This document shows, piece by piece, positions 40,483 through 52,261 of a DNA stretch of 64,000 nucleotides. Position numbers and translations under genes: made by a program. Source of the DNA: Udeniomyces pyricola (lineage: Eukaryota; Basidiomycota; Tremellomycetes; Cystofilobasidiales; Mrakiaceae). The stretch covers positions 62,001 to 126,000 of the forward strand of contig BCIK01000024.1 of assembly GCA_039545295.1 (NCBI GenBank), given 5' to 3'. The notes below the pieces were generated by a model. The model was not told where the DNA came from and made no database searches. It saw nothing but the letters and a program-made list of their open reading frames with translations. How positions within the stretch are numbered: position 1 is the first letter of the stretch; each line of letters begins with the position of its first letter.

Positions 40483-43400
40483 ATGTACTTCCATCACCCT
40501 CAGCAACAGCAGGCCTCGTCGCCTTCGCCCAGTCTCGCCTCGCATACGCTCAAGCAACAGCAGCAGCACGATGGCGGCTGGGGTAGACATCCCTATGCCG
40601 GTCCCTCGAGCTCGGGCATGTCACCTTACGGCCAGTACCCACCACCCCCTCAAGTGAGCCAGCTCCCTTGAGTTTCCCTTGCCTCCAGCCGCGTCTGCCA
40701 CGTTTCCCTTAGCCAGCCAGATCCGGCTTGGGAGGGAAGGCGGCTGCCCTTTCCTCTGCCTCTTGCGTCTTCCTTCTCATCCCCTTTGGTTGCTGACGCT
40801 GTGAGACGTGTTGGTTGCAATCTGTGTGTGTGTCTTTACAGCACCATCACCCACACCATCCCCAGCACCATCATCACCAATCGTTCTCCCAGTCTCACAA
40901 CTCGCATCCTAGTCCGGCCGCGCTGCACCAGTCGGTCGGAGGTCTCTTCATCGGCAACGCCGGCGTTTCGTCCAATGGGGCTCACCCTAGTCCGCCACCG
41001 CAAAGAGCCGGTCCAGATGACACGGTGCATTGGCAACAACAGATAGTCAAGTACAACGTGAGTGGCATCGGTTGTTTGTTGCTCGACGCGCATTAAAGTG
41101 CGATTCGCACAGGGGAGAGGGAGGGGGGGAAGGAGAAGGAAGAGAGGCAAGTAGCTTGCGTCGCGCGCGCGAGAGAGATGCGAGCTTCGCGGTGAGGGAA
41201 ACGATCGCTTTTCTGGCGTCGTTTTGTTCCCATACGATGGACGTTGAGAGGGATCGAACGAGTTGTCATCTTGAAGGGACAGTCCCCGGAGATCATCGTC
41301 ATACGAGAGGAGTGCTATCATTGAGCGAAACGACGGCGATGGCGACGGCGGCGGCACGGCTGCTTAGCCCGTTTAGACTCCAAGCTGATGATGATATACC
41401 TCCCTCCTTGCCCTTCTCTCTTTCGTCGTTCCCATAGGCTTGTCGTCAGGCCTCGGCACCCCATCACCGAGCTCGAGCGGCTGCCATCGCTGGTCGAATC
41501 AACAACAACAAATCCGCCGTCACCATCTCCGATCCCAACAACCCGCCTTCTGCCAAGCTAGCAAACCTCATCCCCAGACGCACGGCCTCGACCTCTGGTC
41601 AGACCGACGACGAGGACGACAGTTCCCCCAAGCCGCGACCGTCGTCGGCCGTGGGTCACCCTTCTTCGACGGTTCCTCCCGTTGGCGGAGACTCGAGAGA
41701 GACTCAGCCTTGGAACGGACTCGATCTAGGTGGAATCCACCTCAAGACTCTTGCGCCCTCCCTCTTTGCCTTCTCCCACATCACCTCTCTCTACATCAAC
41801 CACAACTCCCTCACCACCCTCCCTCCGGCCGTTTCGTCCCTGCGGAAGCTCGTGACCCTCGACGCGACAGGCAACCAGCTTCGGTCGATACCTGCCGAGC
41901 TCGGCATGCTCACCAACCTCAAGGATCTTTTGCTCTTCGACAACCAGCTGACCGATCTCCCGCCCGAGCTTGGCACGCTCTTCCAACTCGAGACGCTTGG
42001 TATTGCTGGAAACCCTCTGCCAGAATCGCTCCGGCTCATCCTCGAGAAGGACGGCAGCTCGGCTCTCATCACCTACCTTCGAGACTCGTGCCCTGTTCCG
42101 CTCCCACCACCCGACCGAGAGTGGGCCACAATCGAAGCCGATACGGGTCTCGGATCGGATTCTCCCCCAGAGTCGTTCACGTTGCTCTGCTATAACATCC
42201 TTTGCGAACGGTACGCGACGAGCCAGACGTACGGTTACACCCCCAGCTGGGCGCTCGCGTGGGATTATCGGAAAGAGCTCATCCTCCAAGAGGTCATGGG
42301 CTGCGGTGCCGACTTCATCTGTCTCCAGGTGAGTGTATACGCTGGTGATTTTGAGTCTAGGAGGAGGGCAGGAAGAGATAGAGGGAGATTAGGGAAAAGA
42401 AGGTGCTACGGAAGAGCTAGTTCGGAAGGCCACGTTGGGCAAACCAGAGGCGACGACAGCGAAATGACACATCAAGCTTGTACAATACTCATTCCCTTCT
42501 TGCTGGCTGTTTGCTTGCTCTTTCGTGATTACAGGAAGTCGACGAGGAACAGTACAACGATTGCTTCCTCGCCAACCTTTCGGGCGAGGGCTACGAGGGT
42601 GCCTTCTTCCCCAAGACGCGCGCGAGAACGATGACCAAGGAGGAAAAGAAGCACGTCGACGGATGCGCCACGTTCTGGAAGTCTTCTAAGTGAGTCTTGA
42701 TGCATGCCGCCGCATCTCACGGCCCCTCGCGTCCTGATAGTCATCCGTAGGCTTGTTGGTGCGCGCGTTCTGCCCGCTGAATATATGACTTCGCTTTGTG
42801 TTTTGCTCCTCTTTTTCTTGCCCATCTTCTCGATTGTATCCTTGGCAGGTACAACCTCGTTGAAAAGCGCGTTATTGAGTTCAATCAGGTCGCTCTTCAA
42901 CGGCCCGACATGCGCAAGTCGGACGATATGTTTAACCGAGTCATGAGCAAGGATCACGTTGCCGTTGTGTGTCTGCTCGAAAATCCCACGTCGGGCACGC
43001 GTCTCATCATTGCCAACGTCCACATCGAGTGGAATCAGATCTTCCGAGACGTCAAGCTCGTCCAGACGGCGATGCTCGTCGAGGAGATCGAAAAGATCGC
43101 TGCCCAGTTCGCCAAGTTCCCTCCAATGCTCATCGCCGACCCGGACGCGCCTCCACCCCAACCTGCTACTGATGGCGATGGTGACGACCCGCCTCCTCAG
43201 CCAGCTAAGACGCTCCGCGGACCAAGCTACTCGGACGCGACCAAGATCCCGCTCGTCATTTGCGGCGATTTCAACTCGGTGCCCGGCTCGGGCGTGTATG
43301 AGTTCTTGAGCAGTGGTCAGGTCCCTCGCGACCACGAGGACTTTATGGACCACGTCTATGGTGTCTACACCGAGGAGGGACTCAGCCATAAGCTCGGCCT

Positions 43401-44091
43401 CAAGAGCGCGTATGCCAGTATCGGAGAGCTTTCGTTGACTAACTTTGTCCCGTCGTTTGAAGGAGGTGAGAGCTCGCCCTTCCCCTCCCCCTCCTCCCCC
43501 CTCCCCCCTTTCCCTTTTTGTTTCCTCCTCTCCGTTCACCTTTTTGGAGCGATTGTTTCTGTTGCGCCTTGAATTCGATGAACAGCTCACTTACGCGTTC
43601 ACGCCTTTCACCTGTCCCTTTGTTCCTTTCAGTCATCGACTATATCTGGTACTCGACCAGCTCGCTGGCCGTCACGAGCTTGCTCGGCGACATTGATCCG
43701 AATTACCTGGCCAAGGTTGTCGGTTTTCCCAACGCTCACTTCCCTTCAGAGTATGTAACTCAGTCTCGTTCCGTATTGGTTTCTGTTCTGCTCGCTTCTG
43801 TCTTGCTTTGGGAAACCAACGAACCTGACCTGTTCACCCCAATTTTTTTTTTTTGTATCTCGCAGCCATGTTCCTAGTATGTTTGCTTTGCTTGAATTGT
43901 CCTTGCTGTCCGACTGTACCCATCGCGCCATCAACGACATCACTGACCATCATTGCCTTTTTCTCTTCACAGTCTTTGCCGACTTCAAATTCCGTCCGAC
44001 CGCTCCGACCGCCTCTCGAGCTGTCACGCATTCTAACGACCGACACGACGGCAACGGTAGTGGCAACCGACACGATCACCATCGGCGTTAA
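40483..44091 (+). CDS. CCR4: Ccr4 mRNA deadenylase
   Basis: Eight exons (40483-40653, 40842-41057, 41438-42328, 42535-42689, 42849-43465, 43633-43750, 43866-43876, 43973-44091) give 765 residues. The N-terminus is Gln/His/Pro-rich. Leucine-rich repeats lie near residues 225-330 (LYINHNSLTTLPPAVSSL; DLLLFDNQLTDLPPELGTL) and bind the Caf1/Pop2 partner in the family. The endonuclease/exonuclease/phosphatase domain starts at LLCYNILCERYAT and holds the catalytic LQEVDE, ICGDFNSVPGSG and HFPSDHVP. The last motif is completed by an 11-nt exon. Ccr4 is a catalytic subunit of the cytoplasmic Ccr4-Not complex and shortens poly(A) tails. The C-terminal tail (HDGNGSGNRHDHH) is short and His-rich. Confidence 0.95.
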
Positions 44092-45514
44092 CAGGTTCCT
44101 TAAGCGAGTAATGAGGATGGTTTCCCATTCTCCTGCGGTCGCTCTTCTGCCCTTTGTGGTGTCTATATGACCCTACACTGCGTTATTCTCTGTACATAAG
44201 CCTTTTCTTTCTTCTCCTTCCTCTGTTCGTCTCGATCTGTTGTTGCCCCTTCTTCATTCCTCTTCCTTTTTAACCTTTTTCCCTCCTATGTTTGTTCCTT
44301 TCAAGATCGAGCGACCTTTTTTTTTCTTTGCCCACCTTTCTTTCCTTTTTCCTTTCCTTTGCCCCGTCCTTACTCTATCCTTTCTCTTCCTTCTTGTTTC
44401 TCTCGTCGTATATAGTTGCCTCCTTTGTTCTTTCTTCATTTTTCCGAGATCAGTCGTTTCATGGTCGTTTGACCTGACGCTCCGATCACTCCTTCCCTTT
44501 TCCCTCTTCCCCCTCAGTTTTATTATTATCATAATAAGTCTATATTGAGGCGTCCTCCTTCCTCCCTCCCTCCCTCGTCCCCTCTCTTGGTCATGCTCGA
44601 GTGGTTCTTGGGGTTTTCGACACCTCCCTTGATCCCTTTATTCAATCCATCCTTCTCCCCTCCGTCCATCCATCTTTCTCCCCGTCTTGCTCTCTTCTTT
44701 TCTTTCTCTTACACCCCTCTAGTTTTCTTTAAGTAGTTTTTCTATCCTTACTTTTTACCGGTGTGGCGATTTAGTTTTTGATCTCTCTCTCTTTTTTTTT
44801 TCTTCTTCTTCCGACTCCATGCTTTCTTTTCTCTCTCTTTTGGCTTTGTCTAGTCTTTATGTGCGATGACTTAAGTTTCCTCCTCTTCTCATTCTCTTGG
44901 TTGTACTGCGCCAGAACCACTGTACTGTCGGTCACTGAAAGAGGCTCGTCGATTCTACGCGTCGCGCGCGTCAGCTGATGTACTGGTCCTTGATGTATAT
45001 AGGCGGTCGGTGACGCGTCGACGGGCGCAGTGGCGCGTGCCTGGATATGTATCGATGCACATGGATACGTAGGTGTGCGTGATTTGTAGCGAATGAGGAT
45101 GTTTGCGGGGAGGGGTGGTGGTGGTTGGTATTAGCTAGGTGGGATGTATATATATACTGGTCTGGAGTGGACATATGTGTGCATGTGTGACTTTGCGGGT
45201 TGTTGATGAAAAGAGGCCGGCGTAACTAGAATACACGTCGACGCAACGGTGGCCTGGATCCATCGACGCGACTGTTCTTTCTCCGTCGCCTGCAAGAAGG
45301 AGGCAGCTCAACCCAGGCTCAAGCAAGCCTCGCCGATGGACGCGCTTTACTCCACGGGGGAACGCCAACTTCCACCCACCCATCTGCATATCACTACGCT
45401 ATCTATCGACGTCAACCCTCGCTCTCGGTCGCCGCTACAGGCCCTTTCCACTCACGTTTATTCCCCCAAGAAGACACTATCCAACACGTGTACCATACGT
45501 CCTCTTTCATCACC
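44092..45514. other. Spacer, pyrimidine-rich then GT/CA-rich
   Basis: This is 1423 bases: about 850 of T/C-rich DNA downstream of CCR4, then a segment with TGTGTATATATAC-like runs at 45100-45190 that is probably promoter for the next gene. Leucine/phenylalanine-rich open frames here are artefacts of composition. Confidence 0.5.
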
Positions 45515-48500
45515 ATGGCTACCTACCCTCATCGCCCGACGACAACGATCGCGACCACATCCCCTACGAAAGCGACGAATCACTCAACATCTTCCACCTA
45601 CGCGCCGGCTTCGAACCACCAGCTCTTTTCACCTTCTTCTTCTACCTCTATCCCACCCTCACCGTCTCAAGCTCTCTCGACCTCTCCGTTCTCGCCCGAC
45701 AAGCGTCGTCGGATCGTCATCGGGGGCCAGGTCGGTAAGCGCGTCGGCGCGTTCTCGCCTACGCTCGAAGAAGACGATACTTCAGGGGGTGTCTTTGGCG
45801 TTCGAGTAACACCGACCGACAAGATCAAGGTCACACTCGAACGAAGCGATTCGATGGAGAGTAGTGGAAGCGGTTCGCGTCAGGGAGGTCCTAGAGCCGC
45901 TGGCGCCAGTCCGGCTATCAGGAGAAAGGCGGCCGCCTACGAGCAGCGTCACCTGCAGGAAGCCAGTACGACACTCCCTCTACGTGTCATCAATCGATCA
46001 ACGCCTTCGTCCGTAGTCTCCTCTGGATCAGCAGTAGCACCTTGTTCGATCGGTCAGAACGCTGCTCGGTTTACCCCATCGAAACCGAGTCGGGAGGCCT
46101 CTTCCGACTCTGCGTCATCGAATTACGCAACTCCGACGGCATCTCCGACAAAAGCTCCCAGTCTTCATATCCAACAGCAAGATCCATATCGTACTCCTCA
46201 AAAGACGACTCCTCAAAGCCTTCATCCTCCCCTCTCGGCGTTCTCCTCCTCGCACGTGCCGACGCTCGGTTCCCCTTCGACTGCTGCGGTTACTACGGCC
46301 AAGAATCTCATCAGCCAATTTGAATCTCCTCGAGCGGTGCCACCGACGGCTCGGGCGACACCGACTCGACCGACTCATTTGAATAAACCCCTTCCACCGC
46401 TCTCGATCCCATCCCCCTCGTTTGCATACACCGATTCGCATAGCCTTTCTCACCAGCAGCAGCAACGACCTCGCAGTCCAAACGGTCTCGCCGCAAGTGG
46501 TCGTAGCCCCAGTAAATCCCCTTTACGCGAAGGGTTCAAGAAACTCGTCGGCAAGTTTGGCGCTAAAGGCCGAAGGCGACGGAAGGGAAGTAGGGGTGAT
46601 TGGAGCTGTAGTGGGGAAGAGGATGAAGGTCAACCGACTTGGGCACCCGAGGTTAAGGAGAAGGCTTCTTTGGTTTCGACGAGTCCTGTGAAGCGGTTTT
46701 GGGGGGCATCGGATGAGATGCAAGGGTTAGGACATGGGAAAGGAAGTGGGTGGGTGGATATGAGTAAGACGATCGTGAAGAGACCGGGAGATCTGCCTGG
46801 GAATCGAGAACCATTCGGAGCGACAACAGCAGCAGCAGTGACAGTGAGTGTGTGGTGGCATCCTAGAGCTCAGAATATGCATGTGCCTCATGATGAGCTG
46901 ATGTAAAATTTCGTTTGTTGTCGCTTTCGCTTAGGTTGGCTCCCATTCTCATACGACGCACAGCGAGATTCCTCTTCGATCCTCAACGCTTTACTATCTT
47001 CTTCCTACGTCTTCGGACTTGACGTGGTGTCATTCCCTTGCGACGTTGCACCCCGGTCAACTTTACCTCTCGCCCCCAGCGCACTCTCCGGCCTCTTCGA
47101 CCCGCGTCATCTCCCTCTCCGGCTGCGATAGCGTCCGGTCCGTTCCGGAGAGGGAGGCCCTTCAGAAATGGGGAGGCCCGTTAGGCGAGAACGATGAGGA
47201 CGAAGATGGGGAGAGGAACGAGGTTCATTACCTCGAACTCGGCTTCTCGAGGGGTGAAGAGGAGACCGTCATTATCGCAGTCACCGTAAGCTTCCCTTTT
47301 TGGTGCCTCTTTTGTCTCTTCACATCTTGGGTTCGCAGATGCTGCCTGATGCTTTGAGAAAAGGGAAAGATTTCACTGAAATTTTTGTCCCCGATCCCTT
47401 TCTTTGTTTGCCGAACAGAGCGTGGGTGAGAGACTAGGCTGGGTTTCGTCCATGTGGTACGTCTTTATGATTCTCACTCATACTCAATTGAATGCCTCCG
47501 TTCACTGACACTATTTTTTGTTTTTTTATTTTGGTACTCATATGTATATGTATATATTTAGGGATGCCATCCTCAGTTCCAATCCACTTTCACCCCCACC
47601 TCCTGCCCAAACCTTCCCTGACCCAGGCCTCCCTCCAGATTCGTCTCGGTCTCCACTTTCTCCGACTCAGTTTCCCGTCGAAGACTCCCCGCGTGACTCT
47701 ATCCTCCACACGCCTCCCTCGGGACCATTATCCTCCCTTCCTCCGTCCGATCACGATCATCATCGCTCGACTTACGTTCTCACAGACGACGCTGTCCCCT
47801 CGAGGACGAGTCTCGAAGGTCGTCACTATCACGCTGTCCATCGCCGTCAGATCTCATCGGACTCCGCTCCCCGCTTGTCCCGCCCTCAGCTTGGCGAAAA
47901 GGACGATCTCCGGTTGAGCGTTCAGAGGATGTTTGGCGATGCCGTTGGAGGAGCCTTGTTCGAGACCGACATGAGGGACGAAGAACTCCTGAGCGATGCA
48001 GCGCCGAGTTCGGGGCTCGAGCGAGGAGAGAAAATGGAAAATCCAGCGGACCTCCCTGATTTCTCAACCATCACAGGGCAATACCCTAATCCTTTCCCAC
48101 CTGTTTCTGTTCCGCGGTCGGTATCTGGTGACTCTGATGTCGTCGCTCCGAGTGAAGCACCCTCGTTTAACCCATCCGACCTCAACCCTTCTCGGTCCGC
48201 TTCGCAAGTCCATCGTCGGACGCCTCTCGACGACGATCCCGACGACTCTTGGAGCAAGCGACGAGCCCTTCGACTCACCCAGTTGCATCAAGGTGATCAC
48301 CGAGCGTCGTCCATCGAAGAACTTGCAAGCGTTCAAGATTCAACAACCGATTCGCGACGGCCATATGACTCGACAGATCCAGCGACCGTCCCTTACGGAT
48401 CATTCGCGAGCGAAATGCCTCTACCTCCTCAAGAGGAACAACGGGTAATGGCACAGTCTGATGCCCTCCTGGACGCTAAGCTGTCAACGCTGCAACAGGG

Positions 48501-50749
48501 CATCGCCTTTCTCGTATCGGATCGATCCTTGGAGGGCGATCGATTAGCTCGGTTCGAAGATGGTTTGAAAGAGATGGGGTTGGATCTCAAAGAAGTCGCA
48601 GATGTCTTGAGGTTGCGGGACCTTTCGCCCCCTAAAAAGGAAGGAGAGGAGGGGCAGGCTCAGGCTCTGGAAGATGATGAGGGAGGGATGGGAGAGGGAG
48701 AGGTTAAGGGGAAAGCGACGGTGTTGCTGGATGAGGTCAATGGAAAGCTCGATCATGTGCTCGGGTTGTTTGAAAAATTGCTGCTTTCGCCGCCATCGAC
48801 GACCGCTGCCGGTTCAGTCGATGCGCAGACGGCCGAAGGGGAGGGTGGTGATGTGTTTGTGGATGCATCGAGCGGTCTCGACGAGAAAACGGATCTGGTG
48901 AGTTGCTGAATTCTTGGGCGTGGCTTCGTTTGCTAATGAACGGTCCATGTGTGGGGTTTTCAGAGCTGACAATGAGCGTATGGGATGTGTCTCTTTGAAC
49001 GGTTAAGCTTGCCCCCTCTTCGATGGTTTCAAGCGTTCCGCAAGGACCCCCCATACCACCTCCCGAAGTGAGCTTCCCCTCTCTCTCTCTCTATCCCAAT
49101 TCATCAGTAATACGTTCCGATCGAGCAGCCCTTGTTGACATTGGAATCAACCCATCCACTTCTTCGTCCGTGTTTTTTGTTTCATCAGTTGCTGGAGCTT
49201 TTGAACCTCGTCAAGGAACAACAATCCCATCGGACTGCCCAATCTCAGCAGACGTCTGAAATCGCGCGTTGTACGTTCGCACGCCCTTTGTTCTAGAATC
49301 GTCGGTCAACTGTCAACCCCATGACGTTTTCTGATACATCCTCGCACAACAAATCGCTCTGGATCTAAACAAATATGCACGAACGCACTTCTTTTCTCTT
49401 TTCTTCCTGAATGTTCCATTCGCTGCAGATCTTCACGAGCTTAATAGCTGGATGGAAACGTTTTCTCACTCCTCTCAAAAGACGCTCAACGAAGTCACCA
49501 ACAAAGTCGATCATCTGAACGACCTCATCGCGCCCCCGCCTCCTTCGACGCCCCCTGGTGGTCTCGAGCCTGCTGGAGGAGCAAACCTCGGTGTCGTGGG
49601 CACCCTGGATGAGATTCGAGCCATGATGATGGATGTCAGGGCTAATAGTGTTGGTGGTGGAACGGCGATCGAGGGCGTCCAGCAAAGACTCGAAGCCGTC
49701 CTGGTGAGCATGGAAGCCGATCGACAAAAGTCCAACCAACAGAATTCTTGTAAGTCGTCAATCTCATGATTTGAAAAGAGCTGATTCATGAGGGAGAGGC
49801 CAGGACCAGAACGACATGGTATACAAACTTGCATAGCTGAACCTTTTCCATGAACTAAACATCATCGTCTTTTTCTGGGATTTTTGGTGCTTGTTCTTCA
49901 TTAGCGGTCGACGCTATTATGGCCCGTCTCGAACAGACGCGTCTCGAGAACCAGACGCTACTGACGGCTGTCGTAGAAGGTGAGTATTTCTTCTATATTT
50001 CCTGTCGTCTTTTCCGGCAACTCTTTCCGCCTCTGCTTTTCGATGCCATTCGGACCCTGACCATCTTGACCCTTGATCCTCACGTCTCATTCCCACTTCA
50101 GATCTCAAGAACGAGATCCGGCATGAAGTCCAAGGCGAGCGGATCCGGTTCGTCGATTCCATGCAGGCCGCAACGACACTTAACATCCATCGCCATGTCG
50201 AAGAGTTCAAGAACCTCTTGACGGCCGAAGTCGCCGCATCTCAGCAGGAGCTTCAGAGAATTCGAGAAGAGAAAGGAACGCTTGAAGTCCAGTACGTCCA
50301 GCGATTCAATCTTTTTGGGAGAGAAGAGGAAGAAGAAGACGGAATAGAGAACTGAGCTTTGAGTCATCTTTACGATTTTGACCTCGATGCTTTGTTCTCC
50401 TCCCTCTCTCTGCGACTCATCTTCTTCTTTTGCATCGTTATCCCCTTCCTCATCTTGCCTTTTTTTCATTTCTTTTTTATGACACAGAATCGCCCAGCTC
50501 TTCAAGATCAAAGTCGAGCATGGCGGTGCGCCCCCTCCTCACCTCGCTCCTCAGATGCGTCGAGTATCCTCCGTCGCCCCCGGGGCATACCCCGTAACCT
50601 CTCATCAACCCCAACTTTCGCCTCGGCCCCCTCCTCTCGGACCTCCTCCTCCTATACCATCCCCTAACAACCTTCTTATGATGCCGCTCCAACAGCATGT
50701 CATTCCTCAGCAACCGCAGCAGCAGATGCTCCCACCCCAGATGCGATGA
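45515..50749 (+). CDS. Large PH-like and coiled-coil protein, function unknown
   Basis: Ten exons (45515-46843, 46935-47285, 47419-47456, 47562-48897, 49008-49067, 49189-49270, 49429-49749, 49906-49980, 50102-50291, 50488-50749) give 1347 residues, all phases closed. The start (MATYPHRP) has a CACCATGG context; an ATG 27 nt upstream is in frame. Residues 1-440 are Ser/Pro-rich with a basic patch KGRRRRKGSRG. Exons 2-4 encode a PH-like fold: STLYYLLPTSSDLTW, LYLSPPAHS, RVISLSGCDSV, and a closing helix LGWVSSMWDAILSS. The rest alternates disorder with amphipathic helices (LHELNSWMETFSHSS; DAIMARLEQTRLENQTLL; ELQRIREEKGTLEVQ), probably coiled coil, and ends Pro/Gln-rich. A cortical or membrane-associated scaffold is a reasonable guess; no specific function is claimed. 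Confidence 0.82.
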
Positions 50750-51546
50750 TGTGGCCGGTTTGAGCTCTTGGAGCGCTTGAGCCCCTTTTATTACGTCCGT
50801 TCGTGTGTTGTCATTAAATTTCTGTCACTTGTCGTATTACCTTGTCACCCTTTCTTTCTCTGTATCTCTTCTCTTCTTGCCCCCTCTTTCGTCCATCTCT
50901 TCTTCTCCGTCTTCTCTTATTTCTATCCTATCAGTTTCTCTTTATCTTTCTTCGTTTTTCCTCTTCCAATATGGCACCCAAGTGCTCTTTCGATCGTACG
51001 CCTGCCAGAGTTGTTTCTTGTCCATCTGGCCATGCCTGTACACCTATCATCCTTTCTCTCTATCTATCTATCTCTCTTTCAGCCTCTGTCTCTCAGCGTT
51101 TCCATCTGACTTTTTGATCCTCCTCAGCTCCATCTTTTCAAACCCCATTCATTGCTTCCTGGGCTTATTAGATTCTACTCTCCCTTCTCGATCCTGTCAT
51201 TTTCCGTCTATAATACATCCTTCCTTCCTCAGTTCGCTGAATGGCCGCGTAGACAACGAACATCGACCCATCTCCCGCATTCCTCCTTGATATGTATCAA
51301 TCGGGTGTCTTCCAAAAACTTGACTATAAGCCAACCTCGGATCGCTCCCACTGCACTGGTACGTGATGAGGTACTGCTAACCACCACACGTACATGACAC
51401 GACGCGTCATGCATGCATGGCGTATACGTACGCAAGGCGATGCTGCACTGGTAGACGTACCGTGACGATTCATTTGCACAAGCGCCTAGCTAGCTGCTAG
51501 CTAATTATAGGAGTTAACGACGCTTTCATCATACCGCAGCAAGGCA

Positions 51547-51548
<2 letters not shown>

Positions 51549-51578
<30 letters not shown>
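51549..51578. repeat. (AT)15 microsatellite
   Basis: Uninterrupted AT dinucleotides, about 15 copies, in the PCK1 upstream region. Confidence 0.9.
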
Positions 51579-51581
<3 letters not shown>

Positions 51582-52077
51582 CGCAAGTGTACGTGTCAGT
51601 ATAATGAGCGCTTCGACATCCAATTGTGACTTTATATGAATGCGGTGCTGTCAGATGAACGGTGAACGGCGAAGCGTTTGGGCTTAAAAGTAGGGCATAT
51701 ATAGTATGCATATACCAGTAGCATATGCAGATATGTCAACTGCAGCGCGAGCAGTGAAATGGATCGGCTTTCTCGGGACGAGTGCCGGCTCACACGAGCG
51801 CCGAGATACTGGATCTTTATCGAATCTGAAGGAACCGATGCTTTACATGGATCGATGAAGGAGGCGGTTATCCCGACGGAATCCGGAAAGACATCATCAG
51901 CGGAAGACAACCTCAGAGAAGACCAGCCAACTCGAATATCGAATGCGGGGGGCAGGAGCCAGCTGAGGGCCTGATCAGGCCTGAGGACAGAAGGAAAAGC
52001 GGGAATGTTCGGCTCAATCGCGGAAGGGGAGTTTGGTTTAACGGCTCATTTATCCCTTGACATTTTATTGTGTCTCC

Positions 52078-52088
52078 TATATATAAGG
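52078..52088 (+). promoter_or_regulatory. PCK1 TATA box
   Basis: TATATATAAGG lies about 175-185 bp upstream of the PCK1 start, followed by a C/T-rich leader. The position and strength suit a highly inducible gene. Confidence 0.65.
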
Positions 52089-52261
52089 AGCGAGGCAATT
52101 CAATCCTTCACCCTTTCTTCCTTCCTTTCAACCACCTACGTCCTCTCCCTCCCTTCGATCCATTTTGAAGCCTCATCTACTTCGGCTTATCAACTCCGTC
52201 TCATCGTCAACCTCTTCATCTCACTCTCCACTCCAACCTTAACATCACATTCTCTCTTATC

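Larger units (their letters stand above)
50750..52261. other. PCK1 upstream region
   Basis: This is 1512 bases. It starts with a T/C-rich 3' region, followed by an (AT)n microsatellite and a promoter segment with a TATA box (both listed separately). CGGAATCCGG at 51877-51886 is an inverted CGG pair of the kind bound by zinc-cluster factors, about 380 bp upstream of the PCK1 ATG. No gene is supported. Confidence 0.5.

Noticed and set aside
50768..51290. Hydrophobic multi-helix open frames
   Set aside because: Same pyrimidine-tract artefact in the 3' region of the PH-like gene.
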